Shown: positions 7,468 through 16,862 of the stretch, piece by piece
Layout: every line of letters starts with the position of its first letter
How positions within the stretch are numbered: position 1 is the stretch's first letter
Source of the DNA: Actinomycetota bacterium
GTDB taxonomy: Bacteria; Actinomycetota; Actinomycetes; Nanopelagicales; Nanopelagicaceae
Assembly: GCA_009699205.1 (NCBI GenBank)
Contig: WLOP01000003.1
Coordinates: 1 to 64,000, forward strand
Direction: 5' to 3'
Length of the DNA: 64,000 nucleotides
Made by a program: the position numbers and the translations under genes
Notes under the pieces: generated by a model
The model's database searches: none
Seen by the model: only the letters and a program-made list of their open reading frames with translations
What the model was told of the DNA's origin: nothing

Positions 7468-8709
7468 ATGATCAAATCTAAAAAGTGGCTAGCGGGAAGT
7501 GTTGCGTTCGCTTTGATCGCACTTCTCCAAACTCCACTTGCTAACGCGGCAATTCCACACGTTTCGGTAGTAATGCCAAACCAGTGGAAAGACGCTTTCG
7601 AACCAAAAATCAAGGCATTCAATGGCAGCCATACAAACGTCAACATCGATGTCATCTGGGGTGGCGCACAAGATCAATTGATCGCCGCTAACAAGTCGCC
7701 AGACATCATCAATACAGGTGACCTTTTCGTTGCTGCACAGAAGAACCTTTTGGTTGACTTGACTCCTTACATCGCTAAGGACAAGACAATCAACGTCAAG
7801 GATTTCTATCCAGCACTTCTTAACGCTGTGAAATTCCAAGGCCGTCAGCTAGCTCTTCCTTATCGCTTCAATGTTGGTCTTCTCTATTACAACAAGACCC
7901 TCTTTGATGCAGGCAAGGTTGCATACCCAACAGCTAAGTGGACCCAGAAAGATTTCATCGCAGCAGGCCAGAAGCTCACAACAAAATCTGGTACTACACC
8001 TACATCATGGGGCGTTGGCTCAACATTCGGCTGGTGGGGCGAGTGGTTAATTCACGTTCGCCAAGCGGGCGGAGAATGGCTATCCGATGGAGCTGTCGCA
8101 CTTGATAGCCCACAGGCAATTGCCGGACTTACTTTCTTCCGTGACAAGGTGACAAAGTACAAAATGTCTCCAGGAGCAAAAGATGATGCTCTAGGCGGAT
8201 TCAGTGGTGGAAAGACAGCCATGGAATACGGCGGACACACTGGTAACTGGCCTTCATACAACGGAGTATCAACTCTGAAGTGGGATATCCAAGTTCTTCC
8301 CAAGGGTCTCAAGTCATCTAAGGGTGCAGAGCTTGCACTTGAAGCATGGGGCGTATCTGCTAAGTCAGCAAACATCGCTGCCGCTTACGCAGCAGTTGCT
8401 TACATCACCTCTGCAGACTTCTTAACTACACAATGGACTGCTTTGCGTCTTCCAGTAACACGTATCTCTGTTGCTAAGGCCGCACTTGCAGTACCAAAGG
8501 CTTCACGTCCATCACCACAGAACCTAGAAGCACTCTTTGGTGGAATCACAACTGGTACGACACTTCCACGAACAATTCCTTTCATCAAGGTAACTCAGGA
8601 AGTTGTACAACCACTGGTAGACAAAATGATCGAGGGAACATTGACACCTACCGAAACAGGAAACCAAGCAACAGCAGCTGCAAATAAGGCACTATCTATC
8701 TTGCAGTAG
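7468..8709 (+). CDS. Sugar ABC transporter substrate-binding protein (family 1)
   Basis: 413 residues. The open frame extends back to 7345, but the ATG at 7468 has an AAGGGA ribosome binding site and starts the signal peptide (MIKSKKWLAGS, hydrophobic core, ANA cleavage near residue 27). There is no lipobox Cys, unusual for a Gram-positive binding protein, so it may be free or held by another component. The body follows the family 1 pattern (PDIINTGDLFVAAQKNLLVDL, LPYRFNVGLLYYNKTLFDAG, EWGV-like lid segment). It captures an oligosaccharide for the two permeases downstream. Codon choice is uniform and biased towards C-ending and GCA/ACA codons, consistent with high expression. Confidence 0.92.
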   Translation: MIKSKKWLAGSVAFALIALLQTPLANAAIPHVSVVMPNQWKDAFEPKIKAFNGSHTNVNIDVIWGGAQDQLIAANKSPDIINTGDLFVAAQKNLLVDLTPYIAKDKTINVKDFYPALLNAVKFQGRQLALPYRFNVGLLYYNKTLFDAGKVAYPTAKWTQKDFIAAGQKLTTKSGTTPTSWGVGSTFGWWGEWLIHVRQAGGEWLSDGAVALDSPQAIAGLTFFRDKVTKYKMSPGAKDDALGGFSGGKTAMEYGGHTGNWPSYNGVSTLKWDIQVLPKGLKSSKGAELALEAWGVSAKSANIAAAYAAVAYITSADFLTTQWTALRLPVTRISVAKAALAVPKASRPSPQNLEALFGGITTGTTLPRTIPFIKVTQEVVQPLVDKMIEGTLTPTETGNQATAAANKALSILQ

Positions 8710-8725
8710 TAGTAAATATCTGGAC

Positions 8726-8757
8726 GGCGGCCAGGGGCCTTAAAACCTCTGGCCGCC
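8726..8757 (+). promoter_or_regulatory. Strong intercistronic hairpin after the binding-protein gene
   Basis: GGCGGCCAGGGG (8726-8737) pairs with CCTCTGGCCGCC (8746-8757), a 12-bp GC-rich stem with one G-U pair and an 8-base loop. It is not followed by a T run, and the permease gene starts 25 bases later. It most likely stabilises the binding-protein mRNA 3' end or partly stops transcription, giving more binding protein than permease. Similar elements are known after malE-type genes. Confidence 0.75.
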
Positions 8758-8781
8758 ACTAAGAAATGAAAGGGGTTTTAG

Positions 8782-9675
8782 GTGAGTGTTCGTAATCGTA
8801 AAGACACCAGAAATTTCTTTCTCTTCAGTGGAATTTCAATCTTCGGCTTTTTAGCATTTTATGTTTATCCAATTTTCCGCACAATCTTTCTAAGTTTTAC
8901 AAATACCAGCATTATGGATCCGCTTCACGACTTTGTTGGCTGGAAAAACTTCAAACGCGCAATTCTCTACGATGATGTTTTCCATTTGGCTCTAAAAAAC
9001 ACCTTTAAGTATGCAATCTTCGTTGCGGCTTTGAAGCTAGCGCTCGCGCTTCTCGCGGCTATGTTATTAAATAATAAGATTCGTGGAATTGGGATATTTC
9101 GCGCAATATTCTTCTTGCCATTTATAATTCCAACCTTTGCGGTTTCGTACGTATTTCGATTCTTTTTTCACCCCGCTAACGGTTTAGTCAATCAAATGTT
9201 GAAAAAGGTAGGTGTCGAAGGAATTGGTTGGTATGCCGATTCTAAGACGGCGATGATCACTCTAGTTATTTCAAGCTTGTGGGGATTTGGCGTTCCTATG
9301 CTTATTTTCTTGGCAGCTCTTCAACAAGTACCAAAAGAGCTTTATGAAGTGGCAAACCTAGATGGTGCAACACGTTGGCAACAATTTCGCGTAATTACCT
9401 TCCCGGCTATCAGCGCAGTCTTTCTCTTTAATGTAATTCTTTCCACTGTCGATTCATTAAAGAGTTTCGACCTTGCCTTCCTTATGGGCCACGGTGAGGG
9501 ATATCCAGCTAACTCAACTTTGCTCTATTCGGTATATCTCTTTAACCAAGCCTTCCGTAATCCATGGTCACTTGGCTACGCCTCCGCCCTTGCCTTGATC
9601 TTCTTTGTCGTCCTCTTGGTTCTGACCGCAATTAACTTCGGCCTAGGCCGCCTCTATGTAAAGAATGAGAATTGA
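8782..9675 (+). CDS. Sugar ABC transporter permease (MalF type)
   Basis: 297 residues starting at GTG, after AAAGGGG. Six hydrophobic segments are visible. The EAA loop that contacts the ATPase is ELYEVANLDGATRWQQFRVI at about 193-212. The early segment FLAFYVYPIFRTIFLSFTN is typical of family 1 sugar permeases. It pairs with the next permease, which starts at or within its stop codon. No ATPase gene lies in the cluster, so a shared MsiK-type ATPase encoded elsewhere is probably used, as in many actinobacteria. Confidence 0.92.
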   Translation: MSVRNRKDTRNFFLFSGISIFGFLAFYVYPIFRTIFLSFTNTSIMDPLHDFVGWKNFKRAILYDDVFHLALKNTFKYAIFVAALKLALALLAAMLLNNKIRGIGIFRAIFFLPFIIPTFAVSYVFRFFFHPANGLVNQMLKKVGVEGIGWYADSKTAMITLVISSLWGFGVPMLIFLAALQQVPKELYEVANLDGATRWQQFRVITFPAISAVFLFNVILSTVDSLKSFDLAFLMGHGEGYPANSTLLYSVYLFNQAFRNPWSLGYASALALIFFVVLLVLTAINFGLGRLYVKNEN

Positions 9676-9676
9676 T

Positions 9677-10534
9677 ATGACCAAAAAATCCCGTCCGGTC
9701 ACTCTTTTTCTTTACATCTCGTTAATTGGCCTATCAATCACTTTGTTATTGCCTCTACTTTCCTTGATCCTGACTTCATTTAAGACATTTGATGAATCTG
9801 TCGGTGTCTATCGATGGATCCCTAAACAATTCAACTTCAAAAATTACCGAGATGTATTCGCTCTCGAGAATTTTCATTATTGGACCTATCTCCGGAATAC
9901 ACTCACAATCTTTGTATTTAAAGCAATCGGGACGATTCTCACCTGCACCTTGACCGCATATGGTTTGATTCGGTTCGACGTTAAATATCGCAAAATACTC
10001 TTCACCGTTCTCTTATCGGTCATTTTATTGCCAGGCGAGCTACTTGCGATTCCGATGTATCAGATCTACCTCTCTGTCGGCTGGTTTGATACTTACTACC
10101 CATTGGTCACCGCTTGTTTCTTTGCCACGGATGTATTTATGATTTTTATGTTCCGACAGTTCTTTATGTCAATACCAAAAGAACTTTTTGAAGCTGCTGA
10201 AACCGATGGAGCTTCCGAATTTAAGATCTATTGGAAGATTCTGATGCCACTGAGTCGGCCGGCAATTATGACCTGCCTAATCCTCTATTTCACTGGAACG
10301 TATAACGATCTTTATGGTCCACTTCTCTATATTTCCACTCCAACAAAATGGACGATGGCTCAAGGAATTAAATCAATTGAGGATATTTTCAATCTCGGGC
10401 CACGCGATTACATCGTCCCCTGGAACTTGGTATCTGCTGCGACACTGCTCTCACTCATACCTGTTCTCATTCTCTTTGCATTTGCTCAACGTCAATTCAT
10501 GGACAGTATGGCGCGCACCGGCATTAAGGGCTAA
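9677..10534 (+). CDS. Sugar ABC transporter permease (MalG type)
   Basis: 285 residues from the ATG at 9677. An in-frame ATG at 9665 would add four residues and overlap the previous gene, and GAATGAGAA favours the later start. Six membrane segments are visible. The EAA loop is ELFEAAETDGASEFKIYWKI, and the end RQFMDSMARTGIKG is typical for the MalG group. Together with the preceding permease it forms the channel for the substrate delivered by the binding protein encoded upstream. Confidence 0.92.
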   Translation: MTKKSRPVTLFLYISLIGLSITLLLPLLSLILTSFKTFDESVGVYRWIPKQFNFKNYRDVFALENFHYWTYLRNTLTIFVFKAIGTILTCTLTAYGLIRFDVKYRKILFTVLLSVILLPGELLAIPMYQIYLSVGWFDTYYPLVTACFFATDVFMIFMFRQFFMSIPKELFEAAETDGASEFKIYWKILMPLSRPAIMTCLILYFTGTYNDLYGPLLYISTPTKWTMAQGIKSIEDIFNLGPRDYIVPWNLVSAATLLSLIPVLILFAFAQRQFMDSMARTGIKG

Positions 10535-10537
10535 ACC

Positions 10538-12754
10538 ATGTCTTCAACGATTTTGGAGCAAGGAGATTTCCGGATAGTTTTCGGTGAGCATCCACAATCT
10601 GGCTACCATCTAGAAGTACGCGAAGGTTCACTTTGGAGACGAGCGAGTTCGCCTAACAATTCACTGGTATCTGGTCCATCTTTTGATTTGCGTCCCACCG
10701 AAATACGGGCAAGCCAACAGGAACTTCACCTCAAAGGTAAGCAAGCACTACATGGTTACTCGTGGGGCGCAAAAATTACTCGTGTGGGAACGCAATGGAT
10801 CAAAGTTGAAATCACGATCGATTCGCCCGGATTTGTACTTGGCAAAATTGGCGGAATTGAACCAGAAATAACCTTAGATCTGGGAGCTCTGCCACCTTAT
10901 GAGCGAGGCGATCACGTCTGGTTTAAGGTAAATATTGATAATCCGACAAAGTGGAATGACGAAGCTCGTAGTAATGATTTTCCTGCTACTTATTACTACG
11001 ACCCTTACGGGCACAATGAGTTCAGAATGTTTTTTGATATGAGCGCGATGTCTTGGATGGGTCCAGAAAATGTTGCACGTTTTCGCGATCTTCGTTGTGG
11101 ATTCAGGCGCCGATTTGATGGAGAGCTTAAAGCCGAACTTGGCTTGATAGGTGAAACTCAATCTGGGTTTATATTTCCTCAAGGGGAGCAAAGGATTGTC
11201 TATTACATAGGCGCAGGTCATCGTGAACATTTTCCGACGTCGCCAACTGCGCGTGGTGAGTTAATTTCGCTTGTCGAGTCATGTCTTGCTCTGTTGCCAG
11301 AACCTTCGGAATTTCCGAAGAACGCTACTTCCTGGGATGACTTCGCCCGTGGATCGGCAAAAGATTTGATGGATACCGATCATTCGTGGAGTACCGATAA
11401 CGACGGTGAACATCTCATGGGCTACGTCGATGCGCGTTCAGATGCTTGGGCGCTAGCAATGGGAGCGCGCGGTCGCGAATGGGAAGGCACAGGTCCATGC
11501 CTTGAAGCGGGCCTATGGATACTTCACCCTCTTGAAATATTGTCACGAGTGAGACCAGATCTTCCCTTTGAGCCACTACGCCAGCGCGTAAATACATTTA
11601 CTCGTCGACAGATATTGAGTTCGCAAAGTGATCTATTCGGAGGCATCGCATCTAAGCCGATGAACGTTGGTACATGGCAATATATTTATATCATCGCCGA
11701 ATGTTGGCGTATTTACGCACTCAGCAACGATAAAGAAGTGCTCGAAAGAATCCTAAAAGAAGTTCATGAAGTCATGCTCCCTATGGTGGCAAATACTGGC
11801 GGCGTATTTCCGTTGGAATTCGATAAGTCAACTCTTAGAAAAATTGGTTCTGGGGATGGTCACGCAATCGGGGGTCTCTTCGCTCTCTTCATGCTCGAAA
11901 TTGCACAATACACAGCAGATGAAAGCTATAGAGAGCACGCAAAAGCGGCCTTAATTACCCTATATAACTTACCCATTAACGCGATTACTCAAGAATCATT
12001 TCTCACTGCCCATGCTGCAGACGCGGCGGATCGACTTGCTGCACTGGATAAAGAGAATCCCGAATGGGCGCAGATGAGTCGATATTTCGTAGCGCAATCA
12101 CTTCGGATGATGTATTGGTATAACGACTCCACTAGTGAGCGAAATAAAATGGTCGAACAGTTAGGAATGTTTGTTGCATGCGGAACAATTAACTATCCCG
12201 CCTTCTTTGAAAACCTAGAGATGGATGCGCGCCTTAGCGCACTCATAAATGTCGGAACCCCCAAGAAGGAATTCCTCAGCGTTCTCGATCATGGGCGACG
12301 TGTTAACTTTCATTTCTTCCCAGTTGTGCAACCAGATTTATATGGACCAATGCCGCTCCAATATATTCCTTATGAAGAAGTACCTGTTTTAGAAGGTGGA
12401 CTTGCTTCTGATGGTTTTATTGGTCAGGAAATCTATGGATCGGGTTGGGTATTTAGGGCGCTTCTTATCTGGGAGGCGATTTCTACCTGTACAAATCGCG
12501 AACTTATGGTTGTCAATACCACTTCTTATCGTGAATCCAAGAAGGTGACCTTGGTGGTTTCGAATTCAACTGCCACAATCCAAAGTGGAGAACTCGAGTT
12601 TCCGGCTCTGGCCTCTGGTAAAAAAGCCAAAGTTTCATTGACGCAAGACGGAGACCTCCTTGGCAATTGGACTCTATCTTCAGGAGAGCGGATTCCCGTT
12701 GAAATTCTCCCCGGTAAATATATTGAAATGCTCTATGAAGAAATATCCTCATGA
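10538..12754 (+). CDS. Large cytoplasmic protein, probable carbohydrate-active (alpha/alpha) barrel enzyme, family not recognised
   Basis: 738 residues, no signal peptide. Residues 1-250 look beta-rich with many aromatic and acidic residues, like an N-terminal beta-sandwich. Residues about 260-620 are helical with paired repeats (WALAMGARGREWEGTGPCLEAGLW, NVGTWQYIYIIAECWRIYAL, GDGHAIGGLFALFMLEIAQY), the pattern of an (alpha/alpha)6 toroid seen in many glycoside hydrolases and polysaccharide lyases. A small beta-rich C-terminal domain starts at about 650. I cannot place it in a named family or identify catalytic residues with certainty. It sits between the permeases and the mutarotase-like gene, whose ATG overlaps its stop (ATGA), so it probably degrades the imported sugar. 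Confidence 0.6.
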   Translation: MSSTILEQGDFRIVFGEHPQSGYHLEVREGSLWRRASSPNNSLVSGPSFDLRPTEIRASQQELHLKGKQALHGYSWGAKITRVGTQWIKVEITIDSPGFVLGKIGGIEPEITLDLGALPPYERGDHVWFKVNIDNPTKWNDEARSNDFPATYYYDPYGHNEFRMFFDMSAMSWMGPENVARFRDLRCGFRRRFDGELKAELGLIGETQSGFIFPQGEQRIVYYIGAGHREHFPTSPTARGELISLVESCLALLPEPSEFPKNATSWDDFARGSAKDLMDTDHSWSTDNDGEHLMGYVDARSDAWALAMGARGREWEGTGPCLEAGLWILHPLEILSRVRPDLPFEPLRQRVNTFTRRQILSSQSDLFGGIASKPMNVGTWQYIYIIAECWRIYALSNDKEVLERILKEVHEVMLPMVANTGGVFPLEFDKSTLRKIGSGDGHAIGGLFALFMLEIAQYTADESYREHAKAALITLYNLPINAITQESFLTAHAADAADRLAALDKENPEWAQMSRYFVAQSLRMMYWYNDSTSERNKMVEQLGMFVACGTINYPAFFENLEMDARLSALINVGTPKKEFLSVLDHGRRVNFHFFPVVQPDLYGPMPLQYIPYEEVPVLEGGLASDGFIGQEIYGSGWVFRALLIWEAISTCTNRELMVVNTTSYRESKKVTLVVSNSTATIQSGELEFPALASGKKAKVSLTQDGDLLGNWTLSSGERIPVEILPGKYIEMLYEEISS

Positions 12755-13692
12755 TTATTTCTTCAGCATCACTTGATGTAACCGTTACCCCAGAAAAAGG
12801 GTGTGACATTCTCGCTATCGTTCACAAAGAATCTGGAATCGATCTCCTCTTTAAATCTCCCTGGGAACTCCCCGTCCCCCACGCGGAGTCTGCTGATTGG
12901 CTTGCCCGGTACCCCGGAGGTTGGCAAATACTTATATCCAGCAACACGATTGAAGGCTCAGAGCTTTATGGAGAGTCATCTTTGGCGGCCTGGGAAATAA
13001 GAGACTTTTCGGAAACCTTTCTCGTTGCTACTTTAAATCTAAAGTCGGCGCCGTTATCCCTCACACGAAGAATTGAAGTTATCGATGGCCACATTCTCAT
13101 TTCCGAGAGCGTGGAAAATCTAAGTACGATTCCGCAAGAGATCAGTTGGCTAATTCATCCAGCATTTGGTTCGCCTTTGCTAGAGGCCGGGAGTCGAATC
13201 AAAACAGGAGCGACAACTCTTATTCTGGAACCAGGGCGCACCCCATATTCTACTGAGCAGGCAGTGACAGTCATTAAAGATATGAAATCAAACGTTGCGG
13301 CCATTGACCTTTCTAGAATTCCAGACACTCCTCGAGAATTCTTTGCCACCTTGGGCGATTTCGATGAGAGTTACGCTGTACTCATCAATGACCGTCTGGA
13401 TATTGGTGTTGCACTTTCTTGGGATAGCGAAATTTTTCCTTACGCATGGTTCTGGCAAGACCTCAACGCAGTGCAAGAATCACCTTGGTTTGGCCAAGCG
13501 TATGTAACTGCGATCGAACCTGCCACTCACAAAACTCAATCAGGCGAAAACCAAAATATCCCAGGACAAAGCCGCCTAACGACGACAATCACTTTTTCAC
13601 TTTTCAATAACGTTCAGAATGAAGAAATAGTTAAAGAAACTCTCTTGGAAGCTAAATTGCTCCAAGATCAGCTATCTGGGATAAAGGGGTAA
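12751..13692 (+). CDS. Galactose-mutarotase-like protein (DUF4432/aldose-epimerase fold)
   Basis: 313 residues. The start (SLDVTVTPEKGCDILAIVHKESGIDLLF) and the pattern of the beta-supersandwich (RYPGGWQILISS, ISWLIHPAFGSPLLEAG) match mutarotase-like carbohydrate-binding enzymes, often annotated DUF4432. It would interconvert sugar anomers or act on a sugar derivative in the cytoplasm. The start overlaps the preceding stop by four bases (ATGA) and its own stop overlaps the next ATG (TAATG), so it is translationally coupled on both sides. The exact substrate is unknown. Confidence 0.7.
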   Translation: MIISSASLDVTVTPEKGCDILAIVHKESGIDLLFKSPWELPVPHAESADWLARYPGGWQILISSNTIEGSELYGESSLAAWEIRDFSETFLVATLNLKSAPLSLTRRIEVIDGHILISESVENLSTIPQEISWLIHPAFGSPLLEAGSRIKTGATTLILEPGRTPYSTEQAVTVIKDMKSNVAAIDLSRIPDTPREFFATLGDFDESYAVLINDRLDIGVALSWDSEIFPYAWFWQDLNAVQESPWFGQAYVTAIEPATHKTQSGENQNIPGQSRLTTTITFSLFNNVQNEEIVKETLLEAKLLQDQLSGIKG

Positions 13693-15236
13693 TGATGAAA
13701 TCCATTTCGCGACGAGGGCTGATTATCGGAACGCTTGCCCTCATACCGTTAGCCGCCATTGGTAAGTTCGTCATCGCAGGCGGCAAGAAAGTAAAAGCAT
13801 TCATCAGTTCACCCTTGATCGATGCGATGCCCATCAATCAAAAGACTGGAACGCTAATTGATTGGAAAGTACGCGCAAAAGCTACCTATGACCTTCTCTT
13901 TGATTTCAATGCAAAGGGCACGAATTTACCTGTCATTTGGGTTGATACTGAACGCCGCAACTACAATTTCGACGTTTTCGCACTTCCCGCATATTTAGGC
14001 GATTATCGCCAAAATCCAGAACATCAAGGCTCGCACGAATCTGTTGCTGGCGTCGGTGCAGTGCTCGGTGCTTCGGTGTTCGGTATTGATATGCATGATT
14101 ACCAAGGTCGAGATTTCGTGAAAGAGATTCTTGGGTACCACCAACAAAACCGAGTTGCGAAAATTCTATTTAATCAAACCGCCGACAGTGGCAGTGAAAC
14201 ATCTTTTTGGTACATGATTTATCCAAATATTGCATTTTATGCAATTAACAGTATGTATCCGAAGGAAGAATTATTTGAAGGTGTATCACGCAATATCGCT
14301 GACGAATTTGTCGAGATGTTGACACACCTAAAAACAATCGAAGGCGCGCTTTCATTTGAATTTGCTGGGTATAACTTCCTTAACAAAGAAGGCGTTTATG
14401 GATCGCAAAAGGAACCTGATGCCGCCGCAGGAGTTGCTTGGGTTCTCTACATGGCTTATGCGCGCTTCGGTGATAAGAAGTACCTGGAGGGAGCTAAGAC
14501 CGCTCTTGATTATCTAGAGAAACGAACCGTTGCCGAGAATCCATTTTACGAAATTCTTCTCGCCTTTGGTGTCATCATCGCGGCTCGCATGAATGTTGTT
14601 GAAGGAACTGATTACGACGTCGCTAAGTTCTTTGACTGGATATTTGATGGCTTCTCGGATGCTCGCCCAGGTTGGGGAATCATTTCCGATATTTGGGGAC
14701 TCTACGAAGTGCACGGATTGCAAGGTAGCGTTTCAGATTCCGGTGGCTACGCATTCGCGTTTAATACCTACAACATAGTTGCTGCCCTTGCTCCGCTTCC
14801 GATTTATGCTCCGCAATACACTCAAGAAATTGGTAAGTGGCTCTATAACGTCGCTCTTTCGGCACGCCTGTTTTATCCTGATCAATTGCCTGCTGAGAAT
14901 CAGAGCCAACCTGAACTTATAGGCCTCTATAACAACGCATTGGCGTACGAAGGCGTTCGCAAGGAATGGGCATTTGTTTATCCATTCGCGACAGCAGATT
15001 CTCGCCGCAATACCTGGGCATCAACTGATATCGGGATTTATGGTTCGGGTTTGGTTGGAGTTCTTGCAGGCCTTATCTACTCAATCGAAAGCACTGGTGT
15101 AGTTGTTTTCGAGATCTCTAAAACGGACTTCTTCCCTCTTAAGCCAGACAAGGTTCTCTTGGCATATAACCCAAGTGATGCTGATCAAAGTTACGAGGGC
15201 CACACTCTCAAATCTGGTGAATCAGTAATCCTTTAA
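13692..15236 (+). CDS. Exported (alpha/alpha)-toroid-like protein, probable extracellular carbohydrate-degrading enzyme, family not recognised
   Basis: 514 residues. The N-terminus SISRRGLIIGTLALIPLAAIG has a twin-arginine-like pair before a hydrophobic stretch, so export by Tat is plausible and membrane anchoring possible. The mature part is helical with aromatic-rich repeats (SFWYMIYPNIAFYAINSM, AAGVAWVLYMAYARFGDKKY, YAFAFNTYNIVAALAPLP), again suggesting a helical toroid. Acidic residues in WVDTERRNYNFD and GIDMHDYQGRD could be catalytic, which is a guess. Two adjacent ATGs (13692, 13695) are possible starts. It ends the cluster at a palindromic terminator. As the only exported enzyme of the cluster it may release the oligosaccharides that the ABC system takes up. 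Confidence 0.6.
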   Translation: MMKSISRRGLIIGTLALIPLAAIGKFVIAGGKKVKAFISSPLIDAMPINQKTGTLIDWKVRAKATYDLLFDFNAKGTNLPVIWVDTERRNYNFDVFALPAYLGDYRQNPEHQGSHESVAGVGAVLGASVFGIDMHDYQGRDFVKEILGYHQQNRVAKILFNQTADSGSETSFWYMIYPNIAFYAINSMYPKEELFEGVSRNIADEFVEMLTHLKTIEGALSFEFAGYNFLNKEGVYGSQKEPDAAAGVAWVLYMAYARFGDKKYLEGAKTALDYLEKRTVAENPFYEILLAFGVIIAARMNVVEGTDYDVAKFFDWIFDGFSDARPGWGIISDIWGLYEVHGLQGSVSDSGGYAFAFNTYNIVAALAPLPIYAPQYTQEIGKWLYNVALSARLFYPDQLPAENQSQPELIGLYNNALAYEGVRKEWAFVYPFATADSRRNTWASTDIGIYGSGLVGVLAGLIYSIESTGVVVFEISKTDFFPLKPDKVLLAYNPSDADQSYEGHTLKSGESVIL

Positions 15237-15242
15237 GGATTA
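15226..15242 (+). terminator. Terminator between convergent genes
   Basis: TAATCC (15226-15231), a TTTAA loop and GGATTA (15237-15242) form a perfect 6-bp hairpin, followed on the plus strand by GCTTTT. It contains the stop codons of both convergent genes. The short stem is compensated by compactness. It most likely ends the sugar operon. Confidence 0.6.
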
Positions 15243-16862
15243 GCTTTTCTCCGGCACCATGATTATGGAACCTGATGGACATTCGGTGACACAGATTCCG
15301 CAACCTTTGCAATAGTCGAGGTTGATTTCGAAACCCAATCCAGGGCCCAATTTGATAACTGCGTTATCAGGACATACGCCGAAGCAGTTGTCGCACTCAA
15401 AGCAGTTGCCACACGACATGCAACGACGCGCTTCATAAAGCGCAGTCTCTTCATCGAGACCTTTAACGACTTCATCAAAATTGGTTGCCCGCCTTGCACC
15501 CTCTAAGCGATCGCGCATTGCATGAGGTGCATCCGAGTAATACCAAGGGTTCAATTTCTCGTATTCGATAACCTCTGGGGTTTCAGCTTTTGTGAATTCG
15601 CCCTTGCGCAACCACGCGTCGATATTGCGAGCGGCTTTCTTGCCATGTCCCACACCTGTGGTGACAGTGCGATCAGCTGGCACCATGTCACCACCAGCGA
15701 ATATCCCCGCACGTCCGGTCATCATTCGCGAATCAACTTGGACAGTGCCATCTACAATTTGTAGATCTGTCATATTAGAAAGAAGCGAGAGATCAACCTC
15801 TTGCCCTAAAGCTAAAACTAGAGAATCCGCCTCTAACTCTTCAAACTCTCCTGTCGGTTGAGGGAAACCGTTGGCATCAAGTGCCATCTTCTCGATCTTC
15901 AAAGTTCCTTCTTCGGCATGTTTCACTGTGGCAAGCCACTTCATCAGGACGCCTTCTTCGATTGCTTCTTGAATTTCGCCATCATCGGCGGGAGCCTTTT
16001 CGCGCGTACGACGATAAACAATGATCGCTTCTTCAGCACCTAAACGTTTCGCTGTTCGTGCAACATCAACGGCAGTATTTCCGCCACCATATACGACAAC
16101 GCGACGTCCAAGCAGTGGCGCCTGTCCATCTTCTACATCGCGCAGAACGCTTACTGCGTCAAGAATTCGTGCAGCTTCACAAGCAGGGATATATGCGCGC
16201 TTGCCGATTTGAGCCCCAACAGCAAGGAAAACCGCATCAAATCCATCATCAATCGCATCCTGCAAATTATCTACGTGGTGCTCGAGCTGAAAGTGCACAC
16301 CCATCTCTTGAATCCGCGCAATCTCTGCATTCAATATATTGCGCGGCAAACGATACTTCGGAATTCCAAATCGCATCATCCCGCCAGCAACTTTGGCAGC
16401 ATCGCGAATAGTTACATCATGACCGAGGCGACGCAGATGATATGCCGCTGATAATCCTGTTGGTCCTGCGCCGATAATAAGAACTCTAAATCCGGATGCA
16501 TGTTCTGGCGCTGGGATTTTCCATCCCTTTGCAATTGCAAGATCTCCTAGGAAGCGCTCAACGGAGTTGATACCCACTGCTTCATCTAATTTTGCACGGC
16601 TACATACATCTTGGCATGGGTGGTAGCAAACCCGTCCCATGATTGCAGGGAATGGATTCTCCTGAATCAGAGCCTGCCATGCTGCTTCGTAGGATCCATC
16701 TTCGGCGATGTAGAGCCAATTCTGAATGTTTTCTCCGGCAGGACATGCGTTATTACATGGAGGCATCAAATTCACATATTGAGGTCGCTCAACGCGCCAT
16801 GATCCAGTGTGATTGGCCAAACTTGATTCAACATCAAGTGTGATTGCGTAAGGCTTTTTCAT
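15240..16862 (-). CDS. GltD-like NAD(P)H flavoprotein fused to a ferredoxin domain, partner of 2-oxoacid:ferredoxin oxidoreductase
   Basis: 540 residues. Residues 30-110 form the N-terminal Fe-S domain of the GltD/DPYD family (CNNACPAGENIQNW, then GRVCYHPCQDVC). Residues 125-450 are the FAD and NAD(P)H module (VLIIGAGPTGLSAAYHLRRL, YGGGNTAVDVARTAKRLGA, GIFAGGDMV). Residues about 470-535 hold two Cys clusters (CMSCGNCFECDNC and CKGCGICVTECPSG), a two-cluster ferredoxin of the PorD/VorD kind. Its ATG follows directly on the stop of the beta-subunit gene. It probably passes electrons between the oxidoreductase and NADP, taking the place of a separate delta subunit. The fusion is seen in the sequence; the electron partner is inferred. 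Confidence 0.85.
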   Translation of the reverse strand: MKKPYAITLDVESSLANHTGSWRVERPQYVNLMPPCNNACPAGENIQNWLYIAEDGSYEAAWQALIQENPFPAIMGRVCYHPCQDVCSRAKLDEAVGINSVERFLGDLAIAKGWKIPAPEHASGFRVLIIGAGPTGLSAAYHLRRLGHDVTIRDAAKVAGGMMRFGIPKYRLPRNILNAEIARIQEMGVHFQLEHHVDNLQDAIDDGFDAVFLAVGAQIGKRAYIPACEAARILDAVSVLRDVEDGQAPLLGRRVVVYGGGNTAVDVARTAKRLGAEEAIIVYRRTREKAPADDGEIQEAIEEGVLMKWLATVKHAEEGTLKIEKMALDANGFPQPTGEFEELEADSLVLALGQEVDLSLLSNMTDLQIVDGTVQVDSRMMTGRAGIFAGGDMVPADRTVTTGVGHGKKAARNIDAWLRKGEFTKAETPEVIEYEKLNPWYYSDAPHAMRDRLEGARRATNFDEVVKGLDEETALYEARRCMSCGNCFECDNCFGVCPDNAVIKLGPGLGFEINLDYCKGCGICVTECPSGSIIMVPEKS

